64,000 nt of DNA, from NCBI RefSeq assembly GCF_012726175.1, contig NZ_JAASAD010000014.1, forward strand, positions 1 through 64,000, in the 5' to 3' direction. The stretch comes from Micromonospora sp. HNM0581 (lineage in GTDB: Bacteria > Actinomycetota > Actinomycetes > Mycobacteriales > Micromonosporaceae). Positions within the stretch are counted from its first letter, which is position 1; the number at the start of each line of letters is the position of its first letter. This document shows positions 49,427 to 57,971 of this stretch, piece after piece. The position numbers and the translations under genes were made by a program. The notes under the pieces were generated by a model, which made no database searches, was not told the DNA's origin, and was given only the letters and a program-made list of their open reading frames with translations.

Positions 49427-49727
49427 AGAAGTCCTCCCGATTGGAGAGTGAATGGGAAGCGTCCGGGACTTCGACCGGGCTGTCCCGTGGATCCACCCTC
49501 GCACCGGACGGGCCCAATTGGAGGGGATAACGAGAATTGTCCTCACAATTAGCCGTACCTGAGTATCACCTGGGAATTCGGCCCGTATGAGAAGCCGACA
49601 ATCGGCGCTGAGCAGTTACAGATGAGCCGAATCAGCGCGGAAGTTCACAATCAGCGGCACGGAGGGTGATGTTCCCGGTGCCGACCGGGCCGGTAACGTC
49701 ACCGCTGGCGACGACGGGGAGGCGGAC

Positions 49728-50357
49728 GTGGCGCGTGGTGGCATCTTCTGCGTGGAGGGTCAGTGGCACCGCGATCTCAACGAACGCGGATCCGTGCTGC
49801 CCACCCTGGAACTACTCGAACGACTGGGTAAGGTCCGCTTCATCCACAAGGACGCGGCCACCCGGGACGAACTGTTCTACTTCATCGACCGCTGGCTGCT
49901 CAAGCAGTACGCCGACCATCGACTGGGGTTCTTCGCCATGCACGGCGAGCCGAACCGGCTCTGCCTCACCGACTGGCACTCGGTCGAGCTGACCGAGGTG
50001 GCCGAGCTGATGGCCGGGCGCTGCGAGGGACGACGCCTCTACTTCGGCAGCTGCTCGGTGCTCCGCGCGCCCGAGCCGGTGCTGCGGGACTTCCTCGACG
50101 TCACCGGCGCCGCGTTGATCTGCGGCTTCACCCGCGAGGTGGACTGGGTCGAGTCGGCGGCCTTCGAGACCGTGCTGCTCGACGTGCTCGCCAACGGCCG
50201 CCGGCACAACGCCGCCGAACTGCGAATGGGTTCGGCGCATTGGGCACCGCTCGCCTCGTACCTGGGTTTCCGGATCATCTACGCGAACGGTCGAGCCTGG
50301 CGACCGTCGATGCGCCTGCGCGTACCCAGCCAGCCGTCCGCCGGTCAGCACGCCTGA
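49728..50357 (+). CDS. Caspase-like (CHAT/DUF6642-type) protein, putative cysteine peptidase
   Basis: 209 residues from GTG 49728 (GGAGG 5 nt upstream). The pattern GFFAMHGEPNRLCLTD (candidate catalytic His in MHG) then RRLYFGSCSVLRAPEP (candidate catalytic Cys in GSCS), with TGAALICGFTREVDWVESAA afterwards, follows the order and spacing of caspase/gingipain-type folds such as CHAT. No TPR or sensor domain is fused, and no effector neighbour is seen. Family name is from memory of similar sequences (DUF6642) and is tentative. Cytoplasmic, no signal peptide. Role in cell death or defence is a guess. Confidence 0.65.
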   Translation: MARGGIFCVEGQWHRDLNERGSVLPTLELLERLGKVRFIHKDAATRDELFYFIDRWLLKQYADHRLGFFAMHGEPNRLCLTDWHSVELTEVAELMAGRCEGRRLYFGSCSVLRAPEPVLRDFLDVTGAALICGFTREVDWVESAAFETVLLDVLANGRRHNAAELRMGSAHWAPLASYLGFRIIYANGRAWRPSMRLRVPSQPSAGQHA

Positions 50358-50590
50358 CTGCCGGTAGAACGAGCGACGACACGCATGACGCCCGGAACGC
50401 TGACCCGGGGTCGGGGCGCAGCGCGTTGCAACGTGGTGTCAGAGCGCAACCGGTCGAGCTGACCGGCGACGTAGTGCGCCGCCCGGCGCTCCGAGTCGGT
50501 GCCGCCGATCCGGGGACCGATGTCCTCGGAGAACACCTTCAGATGTTGCAGGGCCCGCCGGGCTGACAGTTGCGCGACGACGATCCGGTC
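50345..50590 (-). pseudogene. M28 aminopeptidase N-terminal fragment
   Basis: Minus-strand codons from about 50590 read AQLSARRALQHLKVFSEDIG, PRIGGTDSERRAAHYVAGQL, the start of M28-type (Streptomyces aminopeptidase-like) enzymes (I-G-P-R-x-x-G-T-x-x-E-x-x-A-A-x-Y). After about 50 residues it degenerates and stops at 50345. The zinc-binding part is absent. No start codon with ribosome binding site is visible. Confidence 0.55.
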
Positions 50591-50716
50591 GTGCGGGGGT
50601 GAGTGTCGGTGGTCGGTGCGCCTGATTCGAGGTCCAACCCGCGCGTCAGGGGTGCGACGGCTGGGTCACAAAGACTTTGATCTATCCGACGGCCCGTCGT
50701 TGCTCAAGATCAGAGC

Positions 50717-51361
50717 TTAGTACGCGGCGGTGAAACGCATGTTCCGGAAGCGCCCGTTCTCGATCTCGTCGATCACCGCCACGGCCAGGTCCTCGTAGCT
50801 GAGCACGCTACGGCCCTGCGCGTCGGTCACGGGTCGGTCGGTGCCGGTGCGGTAGCGGCCGGTGCGTTCGCCCGGACGGAACTCCAGTGGCGGCGGGCTG
50901 ACATACGTCCAGATCACCCCGTCGGCCGAGGAGCGGTAGACGTCCAGAGCAGCCGCCTGACCCTGCGCCGCGTCACGGTACTCCTCGGGGAAGTCCGGGT
51001 CGTCGAAGAGCTGGACACCGTCCGGGCCGAGCAGGGTGGCCCCGCCACCCACGTGGATCACCCGGGGAGCCGCCGGCATCCCGCGCAACGCGCCGAGCAC
51101 GCTGCGCGCCGCGTCGGGCCACAGCGAACGGTCACCACCGCCGATCGCGACCACGAGCGCGTCGGCCTCCGAGGCCAGCTCCCGCACACTGCGCTCACTC
51201 GTCGCGTCCCCGGTGACGACCCGGACCCCGGCCGGCAGGTACGACGCGTCCGCCTCGGGGCGGCGTACCGCGGCCACCACCCGATGTCCCCGGTCGAACG
51301 CCTCCCTGACGATCCGGGAACCCGCGGTGCCCGCCGCACCGAACACCACGACGTCGCTCAC
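50717..51361 (-). CDS. NAD(P)-dependent epimerase/NmrA-like protein (atypical SDR)
   Basis: 214 residues. Rossmann start MSDVVVFGAAGTAGSRIVRE (GxxGxxG), then GHRVVAAVRRPE, VVTGDATSERSVRELASEAD and ALVVAIGGG. The length fits the YwnB/BVR-B-like (SDRa) group, which lack the catalytic Tyr-Lys of classical SDRs. It may act on flavins, biliverdin or quinones, or be regulatory. Preceded on the same strand by the serine hydrolase 134 bp away. Confidence 0.88.
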   Translation of the reverse strand: MSDVVVFGAAGTAGSRIVREAFDRGHRVVAAVRRPEADASYLPAGVRVVTGDATSERSVRELASEADALVVAIGGGDRSLWPDAARSVLGALRGMPAAPRVIHVGGGATLLGPDGVQLFDDPDFPEEYRDAAQGQAAALDVYRSSADGVIWTYVSPPPLEFRPGERTGRYRTGTDRPVTDAQGRSVLSYEDLAVAVIDEIENGRFRNMRFTAAY

Positions 51362-51495
51362 GCCGAGGCCCGGTACGTGCGACGGCCGCGCGGGGCGACC
51401 ACTGTTGGGCCTGACGGTTCCTTCGCGAGCTCGCTCACGCCTCCCAGGCTAGGTAGCTCGCTCGTCGGTCGCCGGTCGAACGGTGATTCCGGCGC

Positions 51496-52722
51496 TCAGC
51501 CGACGAGCGCCGAGTAGACGAGCTGGCGAAGCTGCGGGCGGAGCGGCCAGGTGCTCGACGGCATCAGCTGGGTGAAGAACATGGCGGTGATCTCCTCGAC
51601 CGGGTCGACCCAGAACGCGGTGCTGGCCACACCACCCCAGTAGTACTCGCCGACGCTGCTCGGTACCCGGCTCGGCACGGGATCGTCGACGACGGCGAAG
51701 CCGAGACCGAACCCGATGCCGTCGAGGTTGGTCTCAGCGAACCCGCCCACGGACAGGGTGCCCAGGTCCTGCCCGCCGGGGAGGTGGTTGCGAGTCATGA
51801 AACGCACCGTCCGGGGACCGAGCAGGCGGGTGCCGTCCAACTCGCCGCCGCGCAGCAGCAGCTGGGTGAAACGGTGGTAGTCGGCGGCTGACGAGATCAG
51901 CCCACCGCCGCCGGAGAGCAACATCGGCTTCTCGTACGCCAGTGCGCCGAGGGTGTCGTGCCGTACCGCGCGACCGGACGCCGGGTCCGGCACGTAGAGG
52001 GCGGCCAGCCGCTCCGCGTCGGTGCCGTCGACGTGCCAACGTGTGTCGTCCATGCCGAGTGGGCGCAGGATCCGGTCGGTGAGGAAGACGTCCAGGCTCT
52101 GCCCGGAGACCACCTCGATCAGCCGACCGAGTACGTCGGTGGCGACCGAGTAGCCCCAGGCGGTGCCGGGCTGGAACAGCAGCGGTAGCTCGCCGAAGAC
52201 CCGGCAGGCCTGCGCCAGGTCGACCTCGGCCGGTGGGTAGAGGTCGTAGCCGGCGGCCCGGTACAGACCGTCGACCACCGACGTCTGCATGAAACCGTAG
52301 GTGAGTCCGGCGGTGTGGGTGAGCAGGTGCCAGATCCGGATCGGTTCGACCGCCGGCACGGTGTACGGCTTGAGCGTCGAACCCTTCGAGTAGACCCGCA
52401 TGTCGGCGAACTCGGGCAGCCAGCGCCCGATCTCGTCGGTCAGCTCGAAGCGGCCCTCCTCCCAGAGGATCATCGCTGCGACCGAGGTGATCGGTTTGGT
52501 CATCGAGTAGATCCGCCAGAGGGTGTCCGGCCCCACCGGGGTGGCCGCCTCGCGGTCCCGCAGCCCGTACGTCGAGCTGTGCACGATCTCGCCGCGCCGG
52601 GTGACCACCGTCTGCCAGCCGGCGAGTCGGCCGGCGTCGACGTAGCCGGCGAAATGCTCGTCGATCCGGGCCAGTCGGGTCGGGTCGAATCCGACCGTTT
52701 CCGCCGCAACGCTGGGTGTCAT
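51496..52722 (-). CDS. Serine hydrolase, beta-lactamase/EstB-type (class C fold)
   Basis: 408 residues from ATG 52722. Catalytic Ser and Lys in IYSMTKPITS (S-x-x-K), Tyr in AWGYSVATDVL (YxN-like position, here Y-S-V), and HLLTHTAGLTYGF typical of family VIII esterases and penicillin-binding-like hydrolases. No signal peptide, so it is probably a cytoplasmic esterase or transacylase (as in LovD/EstB) rather than a beta-lactamase. The long open frame upstream to 53247 is antisense to the small Cx8CxxH gene. Confidence 0.9.
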   Translation of the reverse strand: MTPSVAAETVGFDPTRLARIDEHFAGYVDAGRLAGWQTVVTRRGEIVHSSTYGLRDREAATPVGPDTLWRIYSMTKPITSVAAMILWEEGRFELTDEIGRWLPEFADMRVYSKGSTLKPYTVPAVEPIRIWHLLTHTAGLTYGFMQTSVVDGLYRAAGYDLYPPAEVDLAQACRVFGELPLLFQPGTAWGYSVATDVLGRLIEVVSGQSLDVFLTDRILRPLGMDDTRWHVDGTDAERLAALYVPDPASGRAVRHDTLGALAYEKPMLLSGGGGLISSAADYHRFTQLLLRGGELDGTRLLGPRTVRFMTRNHLPGGQDLGTLSVGGFAETNLDGIGFGLGFAVVDDPVPSRVPSSVGEYYWGGVASTAFWVDPVEEITAMFFTQLMPSSTWPLRPQLRQLVYSALVG

Positions 52723-52860
52723 GCTCACCCCACGCAACCTACCGGCCGAGGGGGATGGCGACCGGCTGACCCTACGGGACAGTTTGTCCGTCACTGCGGG
52801 TCGACCGGGTCGTAACGTGCTGCTGTCCGTTTCTAATTGTCCTGTGTGGAGGTTTGGCCG

Positions 52861-53178
52861 ATGAACGTCAGCAACAGCACGACCTCTCTCGCCCCGCCCG
52901 TCGCTGAGCGGACCGGAACGGTGCTGCGGGATATTCCGCTGCCGCCGTACGTGACCGCCGAGGATGCCCAGTTCGCCGTGCGGGCTGTCGTGGTACACGC
53001 ACCTCGACGCTGGTCCGGGGGCACGGTCTGCCGCAACGACGCCAGCCCGCACCCGTGTCGGCTGCACCGTTGGGGCACTCGGGTGCTTGCGCTGCGTGGC
53101 CTCCGCGACGCCGACATCGCCGCGCTCATCGAGCGCGGCGATCCGGCTGCCGCACTGCCGCCCCGCCCCCCGGCCTGA
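52861..53178 (+). CDS. Hypothetical protein with Cx8CxxH motif (paralogue of 48013-48546)
   Basis: 105 residues from ATG 52861 with GGAGG 8 nt upstream. Core: DAQFAVRAVVVHAPRRW, TVCRNDASPHPCRLHRWGTR, LRGLRDADIAALIERGDP. It aligns with the N-terminal half of the protein at 48013-48546, sharing AVRAVVVHA, CRND, PCRLHRWG and ALI; the Pro-rich tail is absent. The invariant C-x8-C-x2-H suggests a metal site. Function unknown. Confidence 0.72.
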   Translation: MNVSNSTTSLAPPVAERTGTVLRDIPLPPYVTAEDAQFAVRAVVVHAPRRWSGGTVCRNDASPHPCRLHRWGTRVLALRGLRDADIAALIERGDPAAALPPRPPA

Positions 53179-53389
53179 TCGACGCGCGAGATCCCGACGG
53201 TTGCGTGAGACGCAACCGACCGTGGTACCCGCACACCAGGCGGTCATGCCTCGCGTCGCGCTGACATCGCTCTATTTGACGAGGGCCTGCACAGCAGGCA
53301 CCGTGGGGGCTGGATGGGCCTTGAGCTGCCCCGATGCGGCGGTGAGTGGCACCGCTCGGGAACCCGGAAACCCATGAGGAGTCCCCACC

Positions 53390-53671
53390 ATGCTCACGAT
53401 GACCGACAATGCCGTCCTGGTGATCCGTGATCTAGCCGCGCAACAGGACGTCTCCGAGGGCGGCGGGGTACGTATCGCCGCGGACACCACCGCCGGTTCG
53501 CTCAGCGTCGAGTTGGTACCCGCGCCAGTCGAGGGTGATCAGGTGGTCGACAACCAGGGTGCCCGGATCTTCCTCGATTCCGACGCGGCCGACCTGCTCG
53601 GCGATGCCTCGGTCGACGCGACCGTCGACGATGAGGGTGTCGTGCAGTTCGGGTTCACCGAGCAGGAGTAG
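53390..53671 (+). CDS. HesB/IscA-like protein without cysteines
   Basis: 93 residues. LTMTDNAVLVIRDLAAQQDV and GVRIAADTTAGSLSVELVPA, then VVDNQGARIFLDSDAADLLG follow the beta-sheet pattern of the A-type Fe-S carrier (HesB/IscA) fold. The three cysteines that ligate Fe-S in true IscA (usual C-x63-65-C-G-C) are all missing, and the C-terminus is acidic. So it cannot be a normal Fe-S scaffold. Widespread in actinobacteria, role unknown. GGAG 8-9 nt upstream. Confidence 0.75.
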   Translation: MLTMTDNAVLVIRDLAAQQDVSEGGGVRIAADTTAGSLSVELVPAPVEGDQVVDNQGARIFLDSDAADLLGDASVDATVDDEGVVQFGFTEQE

Positions 53672-53920
53672 ATGTCCTCACGCGGTGCCCGACGCGGCGG
53701 CGCGTGCCCGCTACCACGCCCGGGTTGCCGCCCTCGCTCCGCCGGACCTGCTGTCCTGGCTGCACCGAGCTGGCCGGAGCTGACGGACGGAGAACCCGTA
53801 GTCCTCGCGCACCATGGGCTGGCGGCCCCGACCGGACGGGCGCATGTCCTTGATCGGACAGCAGATGACCTGGCTGTCGACAGGGAACGCGACATACGTT
53901 CGAGGCACAAAGGGGGCTGA
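53672..53920 (+). CDS. Small hypothetical ORF with apparent compensating frameshifts
   Basis: ATG 53672 opens right after the HesB-like stop (AGGAG 3-4 nt upstream) and runs to 53920. The second half (WPELTDGEPVVLAHHGLAAP, TGRAHVLDRT) looks like real protein. The first half looks protein-like only in another frame (53685-53783: VPDAAARARYHARVAALAPP, DLLSWLHRAG). Joining them gives one smooth polypeptide, so two compensating indels near 53682 and 53778 are suspected. Repeated ggccggagctg-like units near the second point could have caused one. Either an odd 82-residue protein or a pseudogene. Confidence 0.35.
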   Translation: MSSRGARRGGACPLPRPGCRPRSAGPAVLAAPSWPELTDGEPVVLAHHGLAAPTGRAHVLDRTADDLAVDRERDIRSRHKGG

Positions 53921-53998
53921 TCGGTGCTGATCGTCCTTTACTTCCCGCTACGACTCAGCACGCCCAGGACCGCTCGGCCGGGTCGGGAAAGGAGTCCG

Positions 53999-54406
53999 AT
54001 GTCCAGCGCGAGAGCCAGGGGCAGAGAAGTACCTCAGCCGGTGCCGGGCGACGAGGCCACGGCCCACGCGGAGGCGGAACACACCACCTGTGCCGATACC
54101 GGTATGCCGCTGACCGCGAGGGTGCTCTTCGCCGTGGTCAGCGCCGACGGCTTCCTGATCCGAGGACTGGGCGCGGCGGCGGCCAACCGGTTGCGCACCG
54201 GGATGTATCAGGTGGTGTTCGATCAGGACGTCACCGGAGCCAGCCTGGTCGGCACCGTGGGTCTCACCGGAAGCTCCGGGCTGGCCCCGGCCGGTCAGAT
54301 CGCGGTGGCCGGGCGTACCAACATTCCGAACGCCGTCTTCGTGACCACCTTCGACGGTGTCGGAACGGCCGCCGACCGTCCCTTCCACCTGGCCGTGTTC
54401 TCCTGA
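53999..54406 (+). CDS. Hypothetical beta-sandwich-like protein
   Basis: 135 residues from ATG 53999 (AAGGAG 5 nt upstream; the frame is open from 53924). After 40 charged residues comes a beta-rich domain: VLFAVVSADGFLIRGLGAAA, TGMYQVVFDQDVTGASLVGT, and the end PFHLAVFS. This pattern (V-x-A-D-G-x-L-x-R-G ... Y-x-V-x-F-x-x-D-V ... RPFHLAVF) recurs in actinobacterial proteins and resembles trimeric adhesive or tail-fibre-like tips, but no named function is known. No signal peptide. Confidence 0.6.
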   Translation: MSSARARGREVPQPVPGDEATAHAEAEHTTCADTGMPLTARVLFAVVSADGFLIRGLGAAAANRLRTGMYQVVFDQDVTGASLVGTVGLTGSSGLAPAGQIAVAGRTNIPNAVFVTTFDGVGTAADRPFHLAVFS

Positions 54407-54659
54407 GACGTACTGTCCGACTGCCGTCGCACACGAGCGCGCGGCGCCGTTGACCCTGAGGTCGAAACCGCGCCGCGCTCGACCGTCTCCCACCGCCGCA
54501 GCCGTACGGCGGTACGTCAGTGGGGACCTGGCATGACCGGCCGCACCGGTCGGTCATGTCGATCCCCGATCGGACGCGGTCCAAACCCGCAGACGGTGGC
54601 CAATTCCACCATCTGCGAACCCCGGCGTGGAGCAGCCCGCGACGGGGTACTGATTGGGC

Positions 54660-55052
54660 ATGGAGCACTTCACTATCGCAACTGTCGCCGAGAAGAGCCC
54701 GGACTTCCGGCGGGTGCTGTGGACCGGGGAGCACACCCAGTTGGTGATCATGACGATCCCACCCGGCGGTGAGATCGGTGAGGAGGTCCACGAGGACATC
54801 GACCAGATCCTCACCTTCGTCAGTGGCGCCGGTGAGGCGCAGGTGGCCGGCGAGAAGCGTGCCGTGGCGCAGGGCGACCTGGTGGTCGTCCCGGCTGGCA
54901 CCCGGCACAACTTCGTGAACACCGGGCCGAACCCGCTGGTGCTGTACACCGTCTACGGTCCGCCGGAGCACGCCGACCAGGCTGTCCACCGCACCAAGGA
55001 GGAAGCAGACGCCGCAGAGGCAGCCGGCGAGGACGAGCCGCCGACCTCCTGA
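54660..55052 (+). CDS. Cupin domain protein
   Basis: 130 residues. Double-stranded beta-helix motifs: IPPGGEIGEEVHEDIDQILT (cupin 1; Glu and His ligands) and GDLVVVPAGTRHNFVNTG (cupin 2; His). Very similar proteins of 125-135 residues occur across bacteria as small mannose-6-phosphate-isomerase-like cupins with unknown substrate. The C-terminal tail is Glu/Ala-rich. No clear ribosome binding site before ATG 54660, so it may be leaderless. It lies 89 bp before the GH15 gene. Confidence 0.9.
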   Translation: MEHFTIATVAEKSPDFRRVLWTGEHTQLVIMTIPPGGEIGEEVHEDIDQILTFVSGAGEAQVAGEKRAVAQGDLVVVPAGTRHNFVNTGPNPLVLYTVYGPPEHADQAVHRTKEEADAAEAAGEDEPPTS

Positions 55053-55141
55053 ACCGTTTCGCCGGCCCGGCCCGGCCCGGCCGGGCCGGCGGACATCCTC
55101 GGGGGCGTGATGAGCCCCGGGATCCCGGGTACGCCGACCGC

Positions 55142-56938
55142 ATGCGGCAGCCAGCGATCTCCGACTACGGGTACCTCTCCGACTGCCGGTCAGGTGCGCT
55201 GGTCAGCAGGGACGGCTCGATCGACTGGTGGTGCCCGAACCGGTTCGACTCGCCCTCCGTCTTCGGTCGACTTCTCGACCCGGACGCCGGGCACTGGCGT
55301 CTGGCCCCGAGGGCCGCGGGGCAACCCGGTCATCGGGTGCAGCGCTCTTACCAGCCGGACACGTTGGTGCTGCGTACCGTGCACCACACCGCTGAGGGAA
55401 GCGTCGCCGTCACCGACGCGCTCGCCGCCGAGACGGGGGCCCGCGCGCACCAGCTCGGCATGCACTCCCCTGCCGTACTGGTCCGTGTCGTCGAGGGCCT
55501 GTCCGGCCGGGTCACGATGGCGCTGGACTACCGGCCACGACCGGAGTACGGCCTGCTCGCCCCGTATCTGCGGGAACTACCCGGCGGCGCGGTGGCGGCC
55601 TCGGCCGGCCCGGTCGAGCTGGTGCTGAACTGCGCCGGGTTGCCGCTACACGCCGACCATGACCGGGTGTGGCACACCTTCACCGTCGGCAAGGGACAGG
55701 TCCTCGGCTTCGACCTGGCGTACGCCCCAGCCTACGGCGGACCACCCGCTCGGCTGGACCCGGTCCGAACGCTCGCCGACACCGTGCTGGCCTGGCAGGC
55801 GTTCCGCGAAAGTCACCGCTACGACGGGCGGTATCCCGGCGCGGTCAGGCACAGCTCCACGGTCCTCACCGGCCTCACCTACGCCCGCAGTGGTGCCGTC
55901 GCCGCCGCACCGACCACCTCGCTGCCGGAACGGATCGGCGGTGATCGCAACTACGACTACCGCTTCTGCTGGCTCCGGGACTTCGCGATGACCGTACGAG
56001 CGTTGTGGGTCGCGGCCTGCCCGACCGAGGCGTCCCGCCTGTTCGAGTGGGCGGCCCGGTCGATCGGCCGGATCGACTCGGATCCGGTGCCGGTGCTGTT
56101 CGGGCTGGAGGGGGAGCGGGACGTCTCCGAGCACCACCGCCCGCACCTGACCGGGTACGCCGCCAGCCGGCCGGTACGCGTCGGCAACGATGCCTGGCGG
56201 CAACGGCAGCTCGACGTGCCGGGCGAGGTCGTCTCGGCCGTGTGGCGGTTGCGTGACTATCTCGGCGACCAGCTCTCCGCCGAGGTGCGGGACATGGTGG
56301 TCGGCCTCACCGAGCAGGTGGCCGCTACCTGGCGGCTACCCGACCGGGGCATCTGGGAACCACGCGACCAGGAGCGGCACTACCTGTCGTCGAAGGTGCT
56401 CTGCTGGGTGGCGATGGACCGGGCGGTGCGGCTGGCCCCGCAGTTGGGGGAGCGGGCGGAGGTACGCCGCTGGGCCGCGATCCGGGACGAGATCCGGGCC
56501 ACCGTCCTGCGGGACGGCTTCGACGCGCGTCGGGGTGTCTTCACCGGTGCCTTCGGGTCGACGGACCTGGACGCGTCGGCCCTGTACCTACCGGTGGTGG
56601 GATTCCTGCCGGCGACTGATCCTCGGATGTGGGCGACCATCGAGGCGGTGGAGCGGGAACTCGGCGGTGCGGACGGACTGATCCACCGTTGGGGCGATGA
56701 CCCGGCCGGCTTCGTACTCTGCTCGTTCTGGCTCGTCGAGTGTCTGGTGTTGGCCGGCCACCACGAGCGCGCTGCCCGGCTGTTCGAACAGATCAGCGGG
56801 CATGCCAACGACGTCGGGTTGTTCAGCGAGCAGATCGATCCGGCCACCGGGGCGCACCTCGGTAACACACCGCAGGCGTTGTCCCACATCGGTCAGGTCA
56901 ACGCCGCGTGGCGGCTCACCGACCCCACCGGTGAGTGA
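55142..56938 (+). CDS. Glycoside hydrolase family 15 protein (glucoamylase/trehalase-like)
   Basis: 598 residues, the usual size of the cytoplasmic bacterial GH15 type. N-terminal beta-sandwich domain starts ISDYGYLSDCRSGALVSRDG and SIDWWCPNRFDSPSVFGRLL; the (alpha/alpha)6 catalytic domain includes NYDYRFCWLRDFAMTVRALW (substrate-binding), and ends GLFSEQIDPATGAHLGNTPQ then ALSHIGQVNAA, the conserved C-terminal GH15 motif with catalytic Glu in SEQID. Several actinobacterial members are trehalases. No signal peptide. Confidence 0.93.
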   Translation: MRQPAISDYGYLSDCRSGALVSRDGSIDWWCPNRFDSPSVFGRLLDPDAGHWRLAPRAAGQPGHRVQRSYQPDTLVLRTVHHTAEGSVAVTDALAAETGARAHQLGMHSPAVLVRVVEGLSGRVTMALDYRPRPEYGLLAPYLRELPGGAVAASAGPVELVLNCAGLPLHADHDRVWHTFTVGKGQVLGFDLAYAPAYGGPPARLDPVRTLADTVLAWQAFRESHRYDGRYPGAVRHSSTVLTGLTYARSGAVAAAPTTSLPERIGGDRNYDYRFCWLRDFAMTVRALWVAACPTEASRLFEWAARSIGRIDSDPVPVLFGLEGERDVSEHHRPHLTGYAASRPVRVGNDAWRQRQLDVPGEVVSAVWRLRDYLGDQLSAEVRDMVVGLTEQVAATWRLPDRGIWEPRDQERHYLSSKVLCWVAMDRAVRLAPQLGERAEVRRWAAIRDEIRATVLRDGFDARRGVFTGAFGSTDLDASALYLPVVGFLPATDPRMWATIEAVERELGGADGLIHRWGDDPAGFVLCSFWLVECLVLAGHHERAARLFEQISGHANDVGLFSEQIDPATGAHLGNTPQALSHIGQVNAAWRLTDPTGE

Positions 56939-57013
56939 CTGACACGTCAGAGGAAGACGGCCGTGCTCCCGATCATGGGCATGTCGAGCGTCAACGGGGG
57001 TAGAACGGTCGAC

Positions 57014-57799
57014 ATGAACCACAGTGATCACTGCACCGCAGTTCTCCCTGGGGGTGTCCAGATTCCCCTGCTCGGCTTCGGTACCTGGCAGGCCACCGGC
57101 GAGGACGGCTACCGGGCCGTGCTCGCCGCACTCGACTCCGGATACCGGCACATCGACACCGCCACCATGTACGGCAACGAAGAGCAGGTCGGCCGGGCGG
57201 TCCGGGACAGCGGGCTGCGCCGGGAAGTCATCTTCATCACCACCAAGCTCCCACCCGAGCGGGTCGGCTGGGAACGGAAGACGATCGAGGAGAGCCTGCG
57301 TACGCTCGGCGTGGACTACGTCGACCTGTGGCTGGTCCACTGGCCACCGAACGACGCTGGCGATTTGATCCCGGTCTGGCGGGAGATGCTCGCAGCCCGC
57401 GACGACAACCTGGCCCGCACCGTCGGGGTCAGCAACTTCAGCACCGCCCAGATCGACGAGTTGATCCAGGCCACCGAGGAGGCCCCGGCGGTCAACCAGA
57501 TCAAGTGGGGGCCCCGGCTCTACGACCGGCAGCGGCATGCCGAGCACCGTGACCGTGGGGTGGTGCTGGAGGGCTACAGTCCGTTCAAGACCACCGACCT
57601 GTCCGACCCGGTGCTGACCCGGATCGCCGACGCCCACGATGTCTCGCCCGCCCAGGTGGTGCTGCGCTGGCACCTCGACCACGAGATCGTGGCAATCCCC
57701 AAGTCGGTGACGCCGGAACGGATCCGCGCCAACGCGGACATCTTCGGCTTCTCCCTGACCCCCGAGGAGATGCGAGACATCGACGCCCTCGGCTCCTGA
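57014..57799 (+). CDS. Aldo/keto reductase (AKR5-like)
   Basis: 261 residues from ATG 57014 (start inferred from homology and a TAGAAC -10-like element 8 nt upstream; the frame is open from 56963). GVQIPLLGFGTWQATGEDGY is the AKR5/2,5-diketogluconate-reductase opening; catalytic Asp and Tyr in HIDTATMYGNEE, Lys in ITTKLPPE, His in WLVHWPP; NADP-binding IPKSVTPERIRAN. Slightly shorter than usual (270-280). Reduces small carbonyls with NADPH. Third AKR in this window. Confidence 0.9.
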   Translation: MNHSDHCTAVLPGGVQIPLLGFGTWQATGEDGYRAVLAALDSGYRHIDTATMYGNEEQVGRAVRDSGLRREVIFITTKLPPERVGWERKTIEESLRTLGVDYVDLWLVHWPPNDAGDLIPVWREMLAARDDNLARTVGVSNFSTAQIDELIQATEEAPAVNQIKWGPRLYDRQRHAEHRDRGVVLEGYSPFKTTDLSDPVLTRIADAHDVSPAQVVLRWHLDHEIVAIPKSVTPERIRANADIFGFSLTPEEMRDIDALGS

Positions 57800-57929
57800 C
57801 CCGTCTGCGCGTAGCCGATGGTCCCCGCGGCCTGGGTCGCCATCGGTAGGCGGTACGCCACCTGCGAGTTCGTGTCACCACGGAGCAACCCCGGGTGGGG
57901 CCACCGGCGGTGACGTCGGACGGCCTGGT

Positions 57930-57961
57930 CCGGGGGGTGCGGTGGGCGCCGCACCCCCCGG
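57930..57961. terminator. Terminator of the GH12 gene
   Basis: A perfect 13-bp stem (57930-57942 with 57949-57961), 6-nt loop, 10 bp beyond the GH12 stop. It could also serve the convergent aldo/keto reductase. Confidence 0.8.
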
Positions 57962-57971
57962 CGGACGTTTG

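Noticed and set aside
51496..52722. Secreted beta-lactamase resistance gene
   Set aside because: No signal peptide and the Tyr motif is Y-S-V; the sequence fits EstB-type serine hydrolases better.
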